Below the pieces are notes generated by a model, which was not told where the DNA came from, did no database searches, and was given only the letters and a program-made list of their open reading frames with translations. Made by a program: the position numbers and the translations under genes. Positions 1-11,776 of a stretch of 64,000 nucleotides of DNA are shown piece after piece; within the stretch, counting starts at the first letter, position 1; the number at the start of each line of letters is the position of its first letter. Origin of the DNA: Phlebiopsis flavidoalba (lineage: Eukaryota; Basidiomycota; Agaricomycetes; Polyporales; Phanerochaetaceae); assembly GCA_035772785.1 (NCBI GenBank), contig JAOCPU010000052.1:62001-126000 (forward strand), written 5' to 3'.

Positions 1-926
1 AGTGAGTTTGGCTCAGTTAGATATATGTGACAAAGGATGCTTACACTCCGTCCAGGTTCATCCCAAATCTGCGGGTCCGCCCGCACAAGCCCTCATAACA
101 TATGGCGAGTATTTCGTTCCCGTCCGTGTAGTGATGTTTCCTGTTCCTTGCTAAAACCTGCGTTGTCAGCTTTTTGGAGGGACCAAAGGCAGCTCTCGTG
201 GCTTCGAAAGACTACAACAACGGGTCATTACACCACCAAACCTCAACACGGTATTCGCGCTTTCGGGCGTGTCTAACAGCGCCTGGGCATACGGCCAAAC
301 AGTAACCTGGTGACCGCACATTCACTTCAAAAGAAAAGCAAGAAAGCTTACCACTGAACCATGTGGTACCGCCAGAAACTATTCCTGTAACGGAGGCCAA
401 GTACACCGACCTCGACGACTTCCTGCGGGCCGAATGGGAGGCTGGCTTCCTCGCCAACTGGGACGCAAACGACATGCTCACCCTCCTTCGCACCTGGCAG
501 ATGGGGGACATTTCGAAGGTTTCTGGTGTCGGTTTCGTCATTGCAGGGCGACCCTCGGTCGGCGGTGCTGAGGACTGTCAAGGCGAAAGGGCTTATTATG
601 CCTTGCAAGACAGATTTTGTATTTCCCGGTACGTATTGAGAGGTGATCCGATCTGAAGGTACATGGGCTTTAACACTGGTTGCAAGGCCTGAGGACAGTG
701 AGGCCGAGGGTCGAAGCTATGGGGCAAGATACCGCCAAGTTGGTTGTTATATGCCGTCCATCTGGGGGCACAAAGGTGAGCTGCCGCGGTGATCTGTTCG
801 GGTAATGACTGAACGATTGTCCAGCGGGCGGTGGAGCAAGTGAATGAAGACACGGAATTCATATCCAAACACGTCGCAGAGTTCCTCCGAATCCTCGATT
901 CCTCCGTTGTTCTGATTAAAGGAACA
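1..926 (+). CDS. Homoserine O-acetyltransferase-like alpha/beta hydrolase, 5'-truncated by window edge
   Basis: C-terminal two-thirds of an alpha/beta-hydrolase of the homoserine acetyltransferase (MetX/Met2-like) family; fungal members of this type are often not true Met2, so the substrate is open. Readable blocks in order: HGIRAFGRV (about 245-270), YTDLDDFLRAEWEAGFL (400-450), DMLTLLRTWQMGDISKV (473-521), GLIMPCKTDFVFP (585-628, family position of the acid Asp), IPSIWGH (735-768, family position of the catalytic His) and EDTEFISKHVAEFLR (848-890). The nucleophile Ser lies before the window. Introns are seen near 629-690 (gtacgt...caag) and 775-822 (gtgagc...ccag). Frame slips occur near 705 (extra g) and 753 (extra tg). 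The exact stop is unclear; a TGA near 924 fits after one more slip. The family call is firm; the enzymatic substrate is inference. Confidence 0.75.
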
Positions 927-1177
927 CCAAGTGACTGCCGTGTGAGAGAGATTCTCAGACCGTATCAACGAAACAAAAGAAATAGATACACTGTTCTCAA
1001 TGAACATACCTTGTCCGGACATTGGGTCGATTGGCGTCAGCTACCTGCCACGAGCAGCATGCGGTTCTGTTCAAAACATGAAGGTCGTGAATTACAGAAG
1101 AAGCACATATGGTATATATCACGATGGAGGACCGTACGACTATCCAAGAACAACATTAAGCCTTGCCAGGATTGGCA

Positions 1178-2714
1178 TCAAGCCACTTGTACATAGGCCC
1201 CCTGCACAATAGTCCGTCAGCGCTGTATGCAGCGGTGCGAATGGGACTAAAAAACTCACATCTACCGTCCGCCGCATGCCCTCGTCCAAATCAACAATGG
1301 GTTCATATCCAAGCACACGCCTTGCCTTCTCGATGTTGTGCCATTTGTGTTTGCAAACAAGCTTGACACGGTACACGGTGAACGCGGGTTGTTTTCCCGA
1401 CATCCACCCCCACCACTCAGCAGCGTGGCGCGAGGATAAGCCCAATTGTGTTTGACATGACGATTGGCTTTCTTCTTGTACGACTCCGTACCGTAGTGCT
1501 TGTCGCGAAGCGGTGGTAGATCGATGGCGGGGCGTTAGTCCCCCAGAAGTACACGGGGCTCGCCATTTGTGATGAAGAACGCCTGACCGGCGACTTGGAA
1601 TGGCGAGGGTCGAGGCATGTTGCAGTGCACCCACGGCAAATTGATCAAAGCGGCTCTTACGGGTTTCACGTGCAGACGAAGCCTTGAAATCGGGATTACG
1701 CCAATTTGCCTCAATCTGCTCTGCAGTTGGCGGAGGCTCGACGTAGGGACCCAGCGGACGGGCCTCGGAGGTAGGTAATAGGCTTGTGATCCAGTGGTGA
1801 GAGTGACGGGTGGGAGGTATGCTGAAGCGAGCGCCCGAAAGCTCACTTCTTCTGACATAGTGTCTACTGGAGCAAGGGAGGTCTAGCTTGTCCCGCAGCG
1901 AGGAGGTGGGCGTGTGTGCGACATTTCCAACGTATGTCCAGTCAAATAAATTCGTTGTTGTCGCCGATTTGCCAATGTGTCTGTCCACGCTTCCAGACTC
2001 ATAGAAACCAGCAGTACCCCTGTCTGTCCCCACGTCCCCAGGTCTATTGTAGCACATGATCAGTAAATATTTGGGTTAATCGAAACGGAAGCCTACCCAA
2101 AGCGATACCTGACGGGTCTCAATGAGACCGGTGAGTAGGCCTTTCACACCCATTGGGCAGAGAGAACAAGTTCTTCTGGCTTTTGCCTTGGACTCGTTAT
2201 ATGCGTCCATAAGCCTTTTCTGTGGTGGTGGTGGTGTGCGCTCGTCAACGTTGATGAGGTCGCCGCCATTTGAAGACAAGACCGGCTGAGCTCGTGAAGA
2301 CCAGCTTCCTGACACCGCGAGGCTTGAGCAGCGGTGACAATTGTTCGGCGTGTACCATCCACGTTCACCCTCCAATACAGAGCTGGATCCTGCATTTCCG
2401 TGTGGTGGTGATACGGTATGGAAGATACATTGTTGCACCGCTCTACAGCTATCATGTCAACCTGCTTTGCAATTAAGGGGGTGGGTATAGACATACCTTG
2501 CGCAAAGCATCAGCCAACAGATTCTTCCTTCTGTGATGTCTCCGGTGTAGTAACGGTGTGTCGTCTTAATATTTCTGAACAATGTCAAAGTGACAGACAC
2601 TGTATCACCCTCCGGGGCTAGAAGCTGTTCCACTATGTGTCTACCGACGAAACCACTTCCGCCGAAGACAATACGTTTAATTGCACACCCAGCCTTGCTA
2701 GCGCTGGAAGACAT
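1178..2714 (-). CDS. ERG26: Sterol-4-alpha-carboxylate 3-dehydrogenase (decarboxylating), ergosterol pathway
   Basis: NAD(P)-dependent short-chain dehydrogenase that oxidises and decarboxylates 4-carboxysterols during C4 demethylation in the ER. The start at 2714 gives MSSSASKAGC and then the Rossmann loop IVFGGSGFVGRHIVEQLL (residues 15-32). Next come SPPHGMQDPALYWRVNVDGT (about 2380-2440, across frames), the SDR Tyr-Lys motif in DAYNESKAKA (2180-2209), NLFDWTYVGNVAH (about 1915-1955), SEARPLGPYVEPPP (1735-1775), FFITNGEP (1560-1585), AAEWWGW (1405-1425) and HNIEKARRVLGYEPIVDLD (1277-1335). A last short exon ends IVQGAYVQVA before TGA at 1178. Length and motif order match Erg26. Several 1-2 base slips lie inside exons (for example near 2090-2330), although the protein is conserved on both sides. 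It is divergent from TAM41 across a 378-bp spacer. Confidence 0.9.
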
Positions 2715-3092
2715 GACGTGCCTGACCCGTTCGACAAGTACTCACAGATGTGTTCTACAAAATATAGGATATTGTGACCTACGATTCCTGTAGCCGCTTG
2801 CGGGGGGTACCAGCGAGAATGGAAGGAAAGGACGAGGTCAGACCACTTTCTGCAGGCACGACTGGGGTAGTCCCATAAATTAAGTCGCGCTGCCAGCAGA
2901 CAGATCTCGATTGTTCACTTCATCCCCACGATGGGAATGGCGTTACACGATTCGACAGAACAGCGCGCCCCACAAGACCACGCACAAGCTGCAACCCTTT
3001 CTTCATTTGCCATCGACGCTTCGACTAGGTGACCGTGCACATGGAAACTTATTTGCTATCTAGTCCCCCTCCACTCATTTCTCTTCGCTACA
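2715..3092. promoter_or_regulatory. Shared divergent promoter region, ERG26 / TAM41
   Basis: 378 bp separate the ATG of ERG26 (minus) from the ATG of TAM41 (plus). No coding block or clear TATA box was found. The stretch just before 3093 is pyrimidine-rich (ctccactcatttctcttcgc), as is common upstream of fungal starts. Shared control of the two lipid genes is an inference from spacing only. Confidence 0.4.
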
Positions 3093-4560
3093 ATGCTTCT
3101 CGCACGCTTTCTCGCACCTCCCGCGGCCAGTGTAGCCACTGCGGTGCGCTGGCGTCTCGACCGAGTCAGGTCACCTCCACATCCTCGCCACCTTTCCACC
3201 GCCACCTCGAACTCCGCAAAGGCACCCAACCGATAGCCGCCCCCCCGTCTCTCCTAAATCAGTGATCCGAGGCCAACTGTGGGGCAGCACTCTCGTCAGG
3301 CTCTGTCCTCACTTACCGTGCGCTTGTCGTTCGTACTACCGCAACCAGATCCTTCCTGTCGCAGACACCTACACGCGCTCTACTCGAATCCATTGTTGCA
3401 CAGTTCAATGCCCCTATAACGCTACGCGTTTTGCATATGGCTCCGGGGTCTTTGAGCAAGATTGCTACAAAACCCCCAGCCCGCATCGCGAAAACGGTCC
3501 TATGCTCGACTTCGTCTTTGCGGTCACTCCACGCGTCTCACTGCTACTGCGATCAACATGCATCAGTAATCGGGACACTATCCGTTATCTTCTCGAATGC
3601 TTAGGCTCCGAGTTTCTATGTCACTCGAGTGCAAGACGTTTTCTCCCGGCTGTTGGTTCAACGCCTTCTCCACAATGAAGGGTGTAGTGGTTCTCTCTGC
3701 CATGCGTAGGTCCGCCATCTAATCTCCGCCTGTGCTATTGCCCTAGACAATCAGTACGGAGTCACGTCGGTAGACATCTCTGCTCTGACTTGCTCAACTG
3801 GCGCACGTTTTCCTTGCCGGACGCATGCACAAGCCTATAAGGATCATCAAAGACAGACGCCCGTGTACGACCTCCTCCAGCAATTGAACCTGCCGTCGGC
3901 CGTGCGCGCCGCGCTCGACGCTCCCGGAAAACTTCACGGAGAGGTACTCTTTGAGCGGATCGCCGGTTCAGCTACGCAGGATATGTTCGGGATGATGTTC
4001 CCGCGGAAAAACCGGGGTTTAAGGTTCGGGAAAAACATAAGTACCGCATTGTTTGGCGCACGCAAGAAAGCCCACAGTCAAGGAAAGCACTCTTACCAAC
4101 CCGGCTTGTTCGTTTGCGCTCCCCGGCGTTCATTGGGGGGCGCCGCACTCGTCGGGACATACAGCAAGATTGTAACGCCCCACTATGCGCGCGCCGCACA
4201 CCTCAAGAAGCTTCCCGTCGAACCTACTCAACCGGATCACCCAGCAATATGCCAGTGCCGATCACTCCCATTGTCCATCGCGAGGCAGACCGAGGGCGTG
4301 TATTGGACGCGTCTGGCGGGCGACAAGGCCCTCGCTGACACCATTCACGGTGGTAAGCCATTGTCAGCCTGCACAGGTTAAACCCTTGTTCTAACACTGG
4401 GTTGCAGAAATTCGGGGGGGATATCGTTCGGTACCCCTCCACTGTCCAGAGCCTCAAGGGCATCCTCAGCTCGGGCGTTGGAAAAAGCATTCGCTTATGC
4501 CGCTGAGAAAGTGGGGCAAGTGGAGGACCGGGCTCGAAGTCATCCGGGCTCTAGCTAGTG
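3093..4560 (+). CDS. TAM41: Mitochondrial phosphatidate cytidylyltransferase (Tam41/Mmp37)
   Basis: Makes CDP-diacylglycerol from phosphatidic acid at the matrix face of the inner membrane, the first committed step to cardiolipin. ATG 3093 opens an Arg/Ala-rich leader (MLLARFLAPPAASVATAVRW) that looks like a matrix presequence. The nucleotidyltransferase core is clear: FAYGSGVFEQD (3430-3462) and GPMLDFVFAV (3496-3525), the family's glycine loop and metal-binding Asp region. Later blocks are LGSEF (about 3601-3615), RIIKD (about 3838-3853), SAVRAAL (3897-3917), LFERIAG (3948-3968), RAAHLKKLP (4191-4217), YPSTLQSLKGILSSGVGKSI (4432-4491) and a terminal KWGKWRTGLEVIRA. Introns and single-base slips break the frame at least six times. 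The stop is uncertain; the reading weakens after about 4555. It is convergent with the S12 gene downstream. Confidence 0.9.
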
Positions 4561-5067
4561 ATCGGCCCAAGCAGCACTTCATCTTCTGCCTCCGGCGGAG
4601 CGTAGGGGCATTATTTTGGTGTACATCTATATATAATGGACGGACATGGTATTTTAAGAGAAGCGACTCACGCATCAACCCTCAATGGATCATCTCAAAG
4701 TGCTGGCAGACTTGGTCTCTGTCACCACTGGTTCAAGATTATTTAATAGAGCGTCCTATTCTTGGCAAAGTTGGAGAGTGATGATGGCCGCTCTGGTCTT
4801 GACCGACCGTGATATGTATTCCTGACACGGCAGGTAGTGAGGGACCAGCAACGGGCTTCTGTAGAAAAAAAAAAATACGTGGAAAAGTGTAGTAGTACGG
4901 CAGGAAAGGTGGTTGAGGCGAGCACGGCCCAAGGTAATGGAAGCCCGTGAATCAAGACCGTTGCTTGAAAGTTTTAGAAGAAGGCGTTGTAACTTCTGCT
5001 TCGTGATATATTGAGAGCATGCAAACTCCAGTGAGGGTAGATAAGTAGAGCAATTTGCGGTACCCGA
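4561..5067. other. Convergent 3' intergenic region
   Basis: About 500 bp lie between the 3' ends of TAM41 (plus) and mitochondrial S12 (minus). It contains an A-tract at 4865-4875 and no recognisable coding block. It probably holds both 3' UTRs. Confidence 0.4.
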
Positions 5068-5741
5068 CTATTGCTTCTTAGGCTTCTTGGCTGGAGAGTG
5101 ACCTATGTAAGTTATGTTCACTGAAGCAGAAAAACGTTGAGACCTGCCTCCGTATTTACTGCGCGCCTGCATACGACCCACAAAACCGTTGAGATCCAAT
5201 TTACCACGGACGCATTTATACCTGGCAATGATAGATATTAAACTCGCGGGAGACAAATCAGAACATGAATACTCACCTGACAACCGGGCAAATCCTGTGC
5301 ACGACCACCTCTCTTACCAAGACCACACTATGTTCCTGCAGGTTGTGGACCCTCGCCAGGAATATACGCTTGTACGACCTCTCCGTTTGAAAGCTTGACT
5401 CGTGCAACCTTACGCTTAGCAGAGTTGGGCTTCTTTGGTTTGGCTATGAATACGTTGCTGACAACTCCCTTAACTTGCGGGCGGTTGTGTAGAAGCGGGG
5501 AGGTAGGCACTTTTGCTCTTCTCTTGTGTTTTCTCCGAGTGGACTGGTTGAGCGTTGGCGAGCGAGGGCGGTGATGCATGGAAAGAGCGGAGCAGAGGGA
5601 CGAGAAACGGGAAACGAGTGAGGCGGAGACACATAGAGTGTACCGGGCCCGCGCAACAGTGCTGGCGCAGTCAGCGACGTCGTCGTTGGCCCCCATGGTC
5701 GCTGTATGCTGGCAAAGGCGCGAAAAGCGCGACGAGAACAT
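5068..5741 (-). CDS. MRPS12: Mitochondrial ribosomal protein S12 (uS12m)
   Basis: Decoding-centre protein of the mitochondrial small ribosomal subunit. The signature runs PTLNQ (about 5550-5562), [20 protein letters not shown] (5382-5441), [27 protein letters not shown], then after an intron (about 5221-5268) [15 protein letters not shown], and a last exon KKPKKQ with TAG at 5068. Two slips are unambiguous: one extra C between GEG and HNLQ near 5347, and an extra GA in VRGG near 5307. An extra T follows near 5288. The final intron appears to begin GC rather than GT (see findings). Start options in frame are 5804, 5741 and 5579; the upstream Arg/Ser-rich stretch suits a presequence, so 5741 is a choice, not proof. 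The protein is usually essential for mitochondrial translation. Confidence 0.9.
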
Positions 5742-5882
5742 CGTGCGCAACGGCCTTGGCGATTGTGCTCGACGTGGCGAAAACGGAAGCCGTCGGCCCA
5801 GCACGACTCACGATATCGCCTGCCCTAAAGTGGCACGTGCCGGCTGCTGCTCTCATTGAGTCGCGCGTCGCGTCTCATCTCA

Positions 5883-5889
5883 TATAAAA
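5883..5889 (+). promoter_or_regulatory. TATA-like box upstream of the 5932 ORF
   Basis: TATAAAA lies 43 bp upstream of ATG 5932, followed by a pyrimidine-rich stretch (ggttctttctcgcg). Position and context fit a core promoter. It sits in the short gap to the divergent S12 gene. Confidence 0.4.
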
Positions 5890-5931
5890 CTCGATATTGG
5901 TTCTTTCTCGCGACCACTGTCTTTTCAGAAA

Positions 5932-6340
5932 ATGGCCGCTATACATCAATCCAGACGCCTTCGACGCCAAGCAAGCATGAGCATCACGAATGACATCGAA
6001 GAGGCTGCGTACTTCCCAGGCACCCGCATAGATGAGGAAGTAGAAGAAGAGGAAGTCCAGAGCACCACCTTCGTCCCCTGCAAAAAAAGGGCAAGAGGGC
6101 GTGCATCTCCCATAGAGGAGGCAGAGGATGACAGCAGAAATACAGCCCGTTGATGATATTGATCCTCTGGCGGACTTTGTCGGACAGTCAACAACCAGTT
6201 GGACAGTCGACAGGCGACACCCGCCAAACGAGTTTGATTCCTATATGGTCTGGCGGGCGGGCGACTGGGACGCGGTTGTCAGACAGGTTTGCCACCAACC
6301 TTCATATGAAATCTTGTCAAGAGGACATATGCATCCGTGA
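5932..6340 (+). CDS. Unrecognised acidic protein, 5' part
   Basis: ATG 5932 opens 73 codons: a basic N-terminus (HQSRRLRRQASM), then an acidic run (DEEVEEEEVQ), a basic cluster CKKRARGRASP that resembles a nuclear localisation signal, then another acidic tract ending near 6150. A second open stretch (DDIDPLADFVGQSTTSW, about 6147-6200, through EFDSYMVWRAGDWDAVVRQV near 6228-6285) may be the next exon. No family was recognised. A TATA-like box and a divergent ribosomal-protein neighbour support it as a real start, but the 3' end was not found. Some segment between 6340 and 6900 could belong to it. Confidence 0.4.
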
Positions 6341-9300
6341 TGGCCGGAGTTTATTGATGGCGAGGGCAAAGGCAGATTGTCAAGGTTTAGGTGCTGACTT
6401 TGTTGTCATTTCAACGCTTATTACCCCTTTCCATAGGATGACAGGTAGTAAAACCACAGTCACTAGAATATCATATCTATAGACAAGCTCATGATCGAGC
6501 GTTTTCTTCTTATCGACACACGGCGAGTGTCAAGCTCGACCGTTCGCAAACCACATGAATAAAGATACTTCAAGATTTGCATCAACAGGCCAATACCGCC
6601 GGGGAAAACGTGGCCGTGTCGTATTGTTGCTGATGCAGCACACATGATTGAAATGAGAATAATAGTCCCGACCCGCACCGCTCACAGTATGCACTACAGT
6701 CGCAAATCATCGTCAAAATACGACGTGGTGGTCGTACTGGCCAGCACAAGCAACACTAAATTACAAGCGTCTTATCAAAAAACAAAACCCTCGCATGCTC
6801 AGCAAATACGCCCAAAACGCCCCAAATGTACAGCCGACTTTCCGCCGAAAGCCCCATAACATGTGGGGGGCGTGTCACGGGGTTCTTGGCGCCCGGCTTT
6901 CCTCCTTATGGATCTAATAGATCAATCATTCAAGGAAGTAACAACCATCCCGGAACCGGAGACGCCTACGCCTCGCCGTCCCGTGGGACCTTATGTGACT
7001 CGTAGCGGAGTCACGCTGTGACTACAGCATTAATCATCTTGAGTATAACCACACGCATCACCCTGCTAGTCTGTCACCAGTAGGATGGGCTAGGACGTTC
7101 GACCTAGCGCACGCATCACGTACGGGACGATGTGCATGATGTTCACAGTGGACACGGAGTGTGACATCACGCGACATGTACCCATCAATGTCGCCCCTTC
7201 AACTTGACGTCTGCTGATCCGAACCGTCATTCAACCGCGTTCGTCCCTCACCGTATGCCCCCTCGCGGCTACATGAAATTTGCATACTCATTAAGCCGTT
7301 TTACAGAGTGTGTTCGCGTGTGGCACAACCATTCACCTTCGACGCTGTGGGCGCCTATCAGGCGAATTCGGCTCGCTGTCATACCACATATGTCAGCTCG
7401 TGAAAGGACGGTGCCACCAACGCACAGGGCTGCCAAGAATGAATGATCTACCGCTTCAAGCATAACTTGTGAACACAACAAAGAGCTAAATTTTCTAGTG
7501 TCATTTTTTTCAAAGCAGTAAAAGTAGAAATAGAAAAGCGCACATAAGTGAGCCGACAACAAGCGCATCCCTCACGTCTGATGCGAACACAGCGAGCACA
7601 TGCCGAGAGAAGTAAGAGCAGACGAAAATGACGATTGCATCAATATGGATAAATAGTTAATAGCTCATCCCTCATAGCAGCCACAACTGCAACGGAGTAT
7701 TGGCGTACTATGATTTCTTTGTTTCTGCCTGTTTCTAGTTTAATGATCGTTTAATTGTTTGTCACCACAATAAGCCCTTGGGCTGCCATCTATGCCTAAT
7801 TAGGTAAGAGGCCCGAAACCGACCCGCAGTATATTTGACATAAACTGCACTTTCTCTAGTGTGTGCCAGCTAATGCGCTTCCAGGGACTCACGTTGTGCC
7901 ATGTGGTATTACGCTCGCTACACCCCGTGGGCGCTCGGCTAGCTACGCAATCCTAAGTAGTCATTAGTTGGAGCGCCCCTTAGTGGCGGCCTGCATGGCA
8001 CGTCAAAGCCACCAGTGGCTGACCCTGAGACGCGCAACATTAGGTTCAACAGATGCGATGTTGCAGGTAACCCTCAAGCCCTTATTGCGCTAACTAGAGC
8101 ACTCTACCTCTGATACTTACTTCGCCGCCCTTGACCGTGCCCTGCCCGCTCTATACTGAGGGTCCTCTGCGCACCCTACTTGCAAAGTTTTGCTCATCAA
8201 GTATCGCATCTGGAACATGATCATGCCTAGCTAAACCTGGGAACAGGCCCACCATGTGCCTGTACAGAACGCTCACCGTACACTTCCCTACTGCCGAGGG
8301 CACGACCCCCAGCCGCTCACCAAGCACCGGCGGCTGACCTGCTGTCGCTAGGCTGCGCCCCCCACATGTGTTTTTTCCTCCTCTACCTCGGCTGGTATGG
8401 ACCCACCGGGCCTATTCAAACTGTTCCGTGTTACACCCGGGCCGCCCCTCCGGCCAGCACTCCCCCCCCCTCACAAATGCGAGCAGGGCACTTAATAACA
8501 GAGGAATTCTACAATATACGCACGAAGACGAAGAATTGTGGTGACAAGAAGGTGGAGCGGGTGAAAGGAAATCGGGAGTACACGCACCTTGTGTTTTCGT
8601 GTAGTTCGTCTACATCACAATGATTATACACAACTGTAAAATCGATACCGTGTCTCTGCCTATGTGCAAGCCTTTGGTTTTCTCACTGCGACCGTTGCCG
8701 TGCCCCCCCTAATTTAGGCACATACTTGTTCCTCTGCCGCTTTGCGCATGTATCGCATGTCCCTCCTGTCTGTCACAGCACCCGTATATCACTTAGTACG
8801 ACGAGAGGATGACAGTACTGTCCTCACCAGTTGGTGGCCCCCGTCATCTTCAGTGTACCCAGCCACTACAACTGGCTCGGATGCAAAATTGCACAGATGC
8901 TCTTTATAAAAAACCCGTCGACAACGACCAGTCCATAAGAGTGGAGAAGATCTAGTGTCGGCGAAGATCGACCTTTGATACCCGTCCAGCCAGTAAACAC
9001 GGGCCTGTCTGTAGCCGACCTTCCGTAGCTGCCCCATTCTGTCGTTTGTCACTTGAAAGCACCCCTTTGGTGATGCGTTATGGCAGTCCTCTTAATTCCT
9101 CCTCGCCGCATGAATTTTCCGCGCACCCCCCACCGTGAGTACTCTTGGCAAGTTCTAAGCTGTGAAGCCAAGCAATGTTGTCTGGAAGGCATCTATCACA
9201 GCCAGCCTCGGATTAGTTCAAGGCTAGTTTTCAAGCCTCTTCTCCTCAAGTGATCGTGTCATTGGTGCGCTTCGTGGTCGAGTTTCGCCGAATCGACGGG

Positions 9301-9444
9301 TGCCTACAATTCCGATGGGTGAATGGCATACTCGACCCATCCTAGCCCTTCATCGGCCACCCAACACTCTCCCCGTGCTAAATGCTTAAACGCCCTTTCC
9401 TCGCCAGGTTGAACCTTTACTTTTTGCCCGGCTGCCACTAATCA
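6341..9444. other. Gene-poor stretch, nothing recognised
   Basis: About 3.1 kb with only short open frames on both strands and no conserved block that I could place. Composition is more AT-balanced than in the coding regions. A frame on the minus strand at 8789-9052 (87 codons, RKVGYRQARVYWLDGYQRS) is the least random-looking but unassigned. No terminal repeats, tRNA-like B box or transposase motif was seen by eye. Confidence 0.5.
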
Positions 9445-10549
9445 TTGCTGGGCCCTTCTCACCACCACCATGTTCATATCGGCCGTCATGGGCCGTTCGC
9501 CACAGTCATTGTCACCTTAGTCGTTGGATGGACTCTGCCCTTACATTTTGACTCTCACTTCATCCCCCAGCTCTCCTATACGCCCAACTCTGATACTGAT
9601 GGATACCATGCCCATAATAACATCCGCCAGCTTCGTAGGCCGTTGCCATTCCACCTCTCTCATACGGCTTCTTGGCCGATACAGATACATATATGCAAGC
9701 TAAAGCTAGGATTGGGGGCATTTAGACACAAGAGTTGGCTCCGTGCGGCCTTCCGAGTCGATCAGATAGAAACAAGAAGCTGGCAGCCCGGCCCCACACC
9801 AGCCACCGACAAAGCCTTGGCAAAAGTCTACGTCGAGAGATTGTCTGGTCACAGCCGGACCGCACTTTTAGCGGGGGCCAGGCAACCACTTGCCCTTATC
9901 CATCTGTCATCCAGGCCTTGTGCCAACAGCACTCTCCGCAGTCGGACAGCTGCTATATACACGTTTCGACTTACCCGTGCCCATCCCAGCCAACGCGTCG
10001 GGATGGAAAGGAACATCGTCTTGGGAGGTTGGCCCGACACTCACACAACCACGTCAATCTCTCTCGCGCTACCATGTCCACCTTCCAGTGTGTTCACGGG
10101 GCGTAGCCGTTTTTGTGGATATAATACTCGATGCACACGCCGTAAATCTGAATATCGACTACGTGAATCGTCCCCTGCCTTATCCCGCGCTGGCCGCTGT
10201 GGATATTTTACGTCTGACGGAGTGGAGGATCGAAGGCGACAGCCGGGAAATACGCTTGAGGCACCCTCCTTCACAAATGGAGGCAGTGTCGGAAATCAGA
10301 ACAACTTACAGCATCAATCGACAGCGTACTTGCCAAACTACCCCCAGTAAAGAGCTTGTGCACTCACTGTGGATGAATGCACAGCTAATCTGTCCACTAG
10401 ACAGTCCCAAGCACACACTCCGCCCCAATTTCCTTGACACCATGCCATCTGCATTTCAAGCCTGTTTTGTTGTTGTCGTCTTGTTGATGTATGGTTACAA
10501 TATCTTCAAGTTTGCACATCCACAAGGACCAATAAGATTGTCCATATGA
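9445..10549 (+). other. Overlapping long open frames, unassigned
   Basis: Two plus-strand frames overlap: 9445-10350 (301 codons) and 9890-10549 (219 codons). Neither shows a domain. The first is rich in His, Arg and Ser; the second includes NLNIDYVNRPLPYPALAAVD and a hydrophobic stretch AFQACFVVVVLLMYGYNIF near its end. A 301-codon frame is unusual here, because real genes in this window are broken every 50-100 codons. It may be a species-specific gene, a relic, or a chance frame in GC-rich DNA. Confidence 0.2.
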
Positions 10550-11377
10550 GTTGGTCAGAGTTTGGAAGGATGCTGGTCAATGATTTGATGGTTCGTGGTC
10601 TTTTTTTCGTCATGAGCGGATCAAGGTAAATGTATCCCAAAAGCAAAGGACTCTGCAGCTGTGCTGACACATGGGAAGAAAGGAAAGACACGTCTCGCTC
10701 ACAACACCTCCACGCAACCGTTGACATGGTAGTAACATGTTATTCATCTGTTAAGCTTTACCATGGCTCAGAACCCTCGAGCTGTATAGTGGGGTATCAC
10801 GACGGATTCTGAAGTCACAGTTGTGTAATGATTCCCGCATGAACTTTTATGTGACGTACAGTTTTTGTCAGCACTCTTGCACGCCACATCGGTTGAACTT
10901 TGTGGTTACGCGGTGAGCTAAATTACTTTGTGGAGGCCCACCACCTTCGACGTCGTACTGCATAATAAACGCAAGAAGAGACAGTGACCCTCGGGGTGTA
11001 GACAGTGTCCGGCCGTCCCTCCCCGGACTTCGATGACACCTCCTGCAGGACCAAATGCCATGATCTTTGTCGCCCAGACACTTTAAAATGTATGTGGCCG
11101 CTGTTTTTGATTTCCATGCGTAAATGCCCCCTCCAAGGGGATTTGGTCATGCGGGTTGTGCCCCTGATATCGAGAATACGGATCAGTGACGTTCTGTGAT
11201 TCCCATGTCGGATGCGTAGGTAGACGACCCATGACTCGTAATTTGCTAGGGCATACTGTTACTGATGTGTGGAGTATACGACAAGTCTTTCGGATGTTGT
11301 GCATTGTCCTGAACTTTAGTAGCACGGCTCCTCTCTCTTAGTTTTCACCATCCATTAGGTAGCCTGGCGGGGAGCAG
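10550..11377. other. Intergenic, nothing recognised
   Basis: About 830 bp with short frames on both strands only. No conserved motif, repeat or RNA gene was seen. Confidence 0.4.
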
Positions 11378-11776
11378 TTAAGTCAGTAAATAATGACAGC
11401 TAGAAGAACGTCTTACATTGACGTTGATCTCGTGCCTTCTAGCCGTGCGCAAGTACTGTGCGTAGGCGCATTCCCAGTACTGACGAAGGAGCAAGGCTCT
11501 GACTTGGGTAAATCGAAGTGTCTCGTCGAGCTTGTATGGTGCGAAGCCAGCTGGGACGCCTCGAGCATTTTCGACGGCTAAGTCGCTGAGCTGAAGGATA
11601 TTGAACAATGGTAATGAATGATCCTTCTTGAAGTACAGACCAACATCCCCCACATGATGGACACCCCAGATCCTGCTCCAGTGTGCCAATAGAGCATGGC
11701 CTGGGCTCATACTATGTCTCCAGGTCGTTCGGCAGTTATATCTCCCCATAAACCTGCGGAGTTTGGAGTATAACAA
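11378..11776 (-). CDS. Unrecognised ORF, 132 codons
   Basis: A minus-strand frame starting MLYSKLRRFMGR. Its middle part reads like structured protein (HSLPLFNILQLSDLAVENAR, then PAGFAPYKLDETLRFTQV), with balanced hydrophobic and charged residues. No family was identified and no exon was confidently joined to it. An A-tract at 11792-11804 lies just upstream of its start. It is isolated in a gene-poor region, so it may be a fragment of a transferred or decayed gene. Confidence 0.3.
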   Translation of the reverse strand: MLYSKLRRFMGRYNCRTTWRHSMSPGHALLAHWSRIWGVHHVGDVGLYFKKDHSLPLFNILQLSDLAVENARGVPAGFAPYKLDETLRFTQVRALLLRQYWECAYAQYLRTARRHEINVNVRRSSSCHYLLT

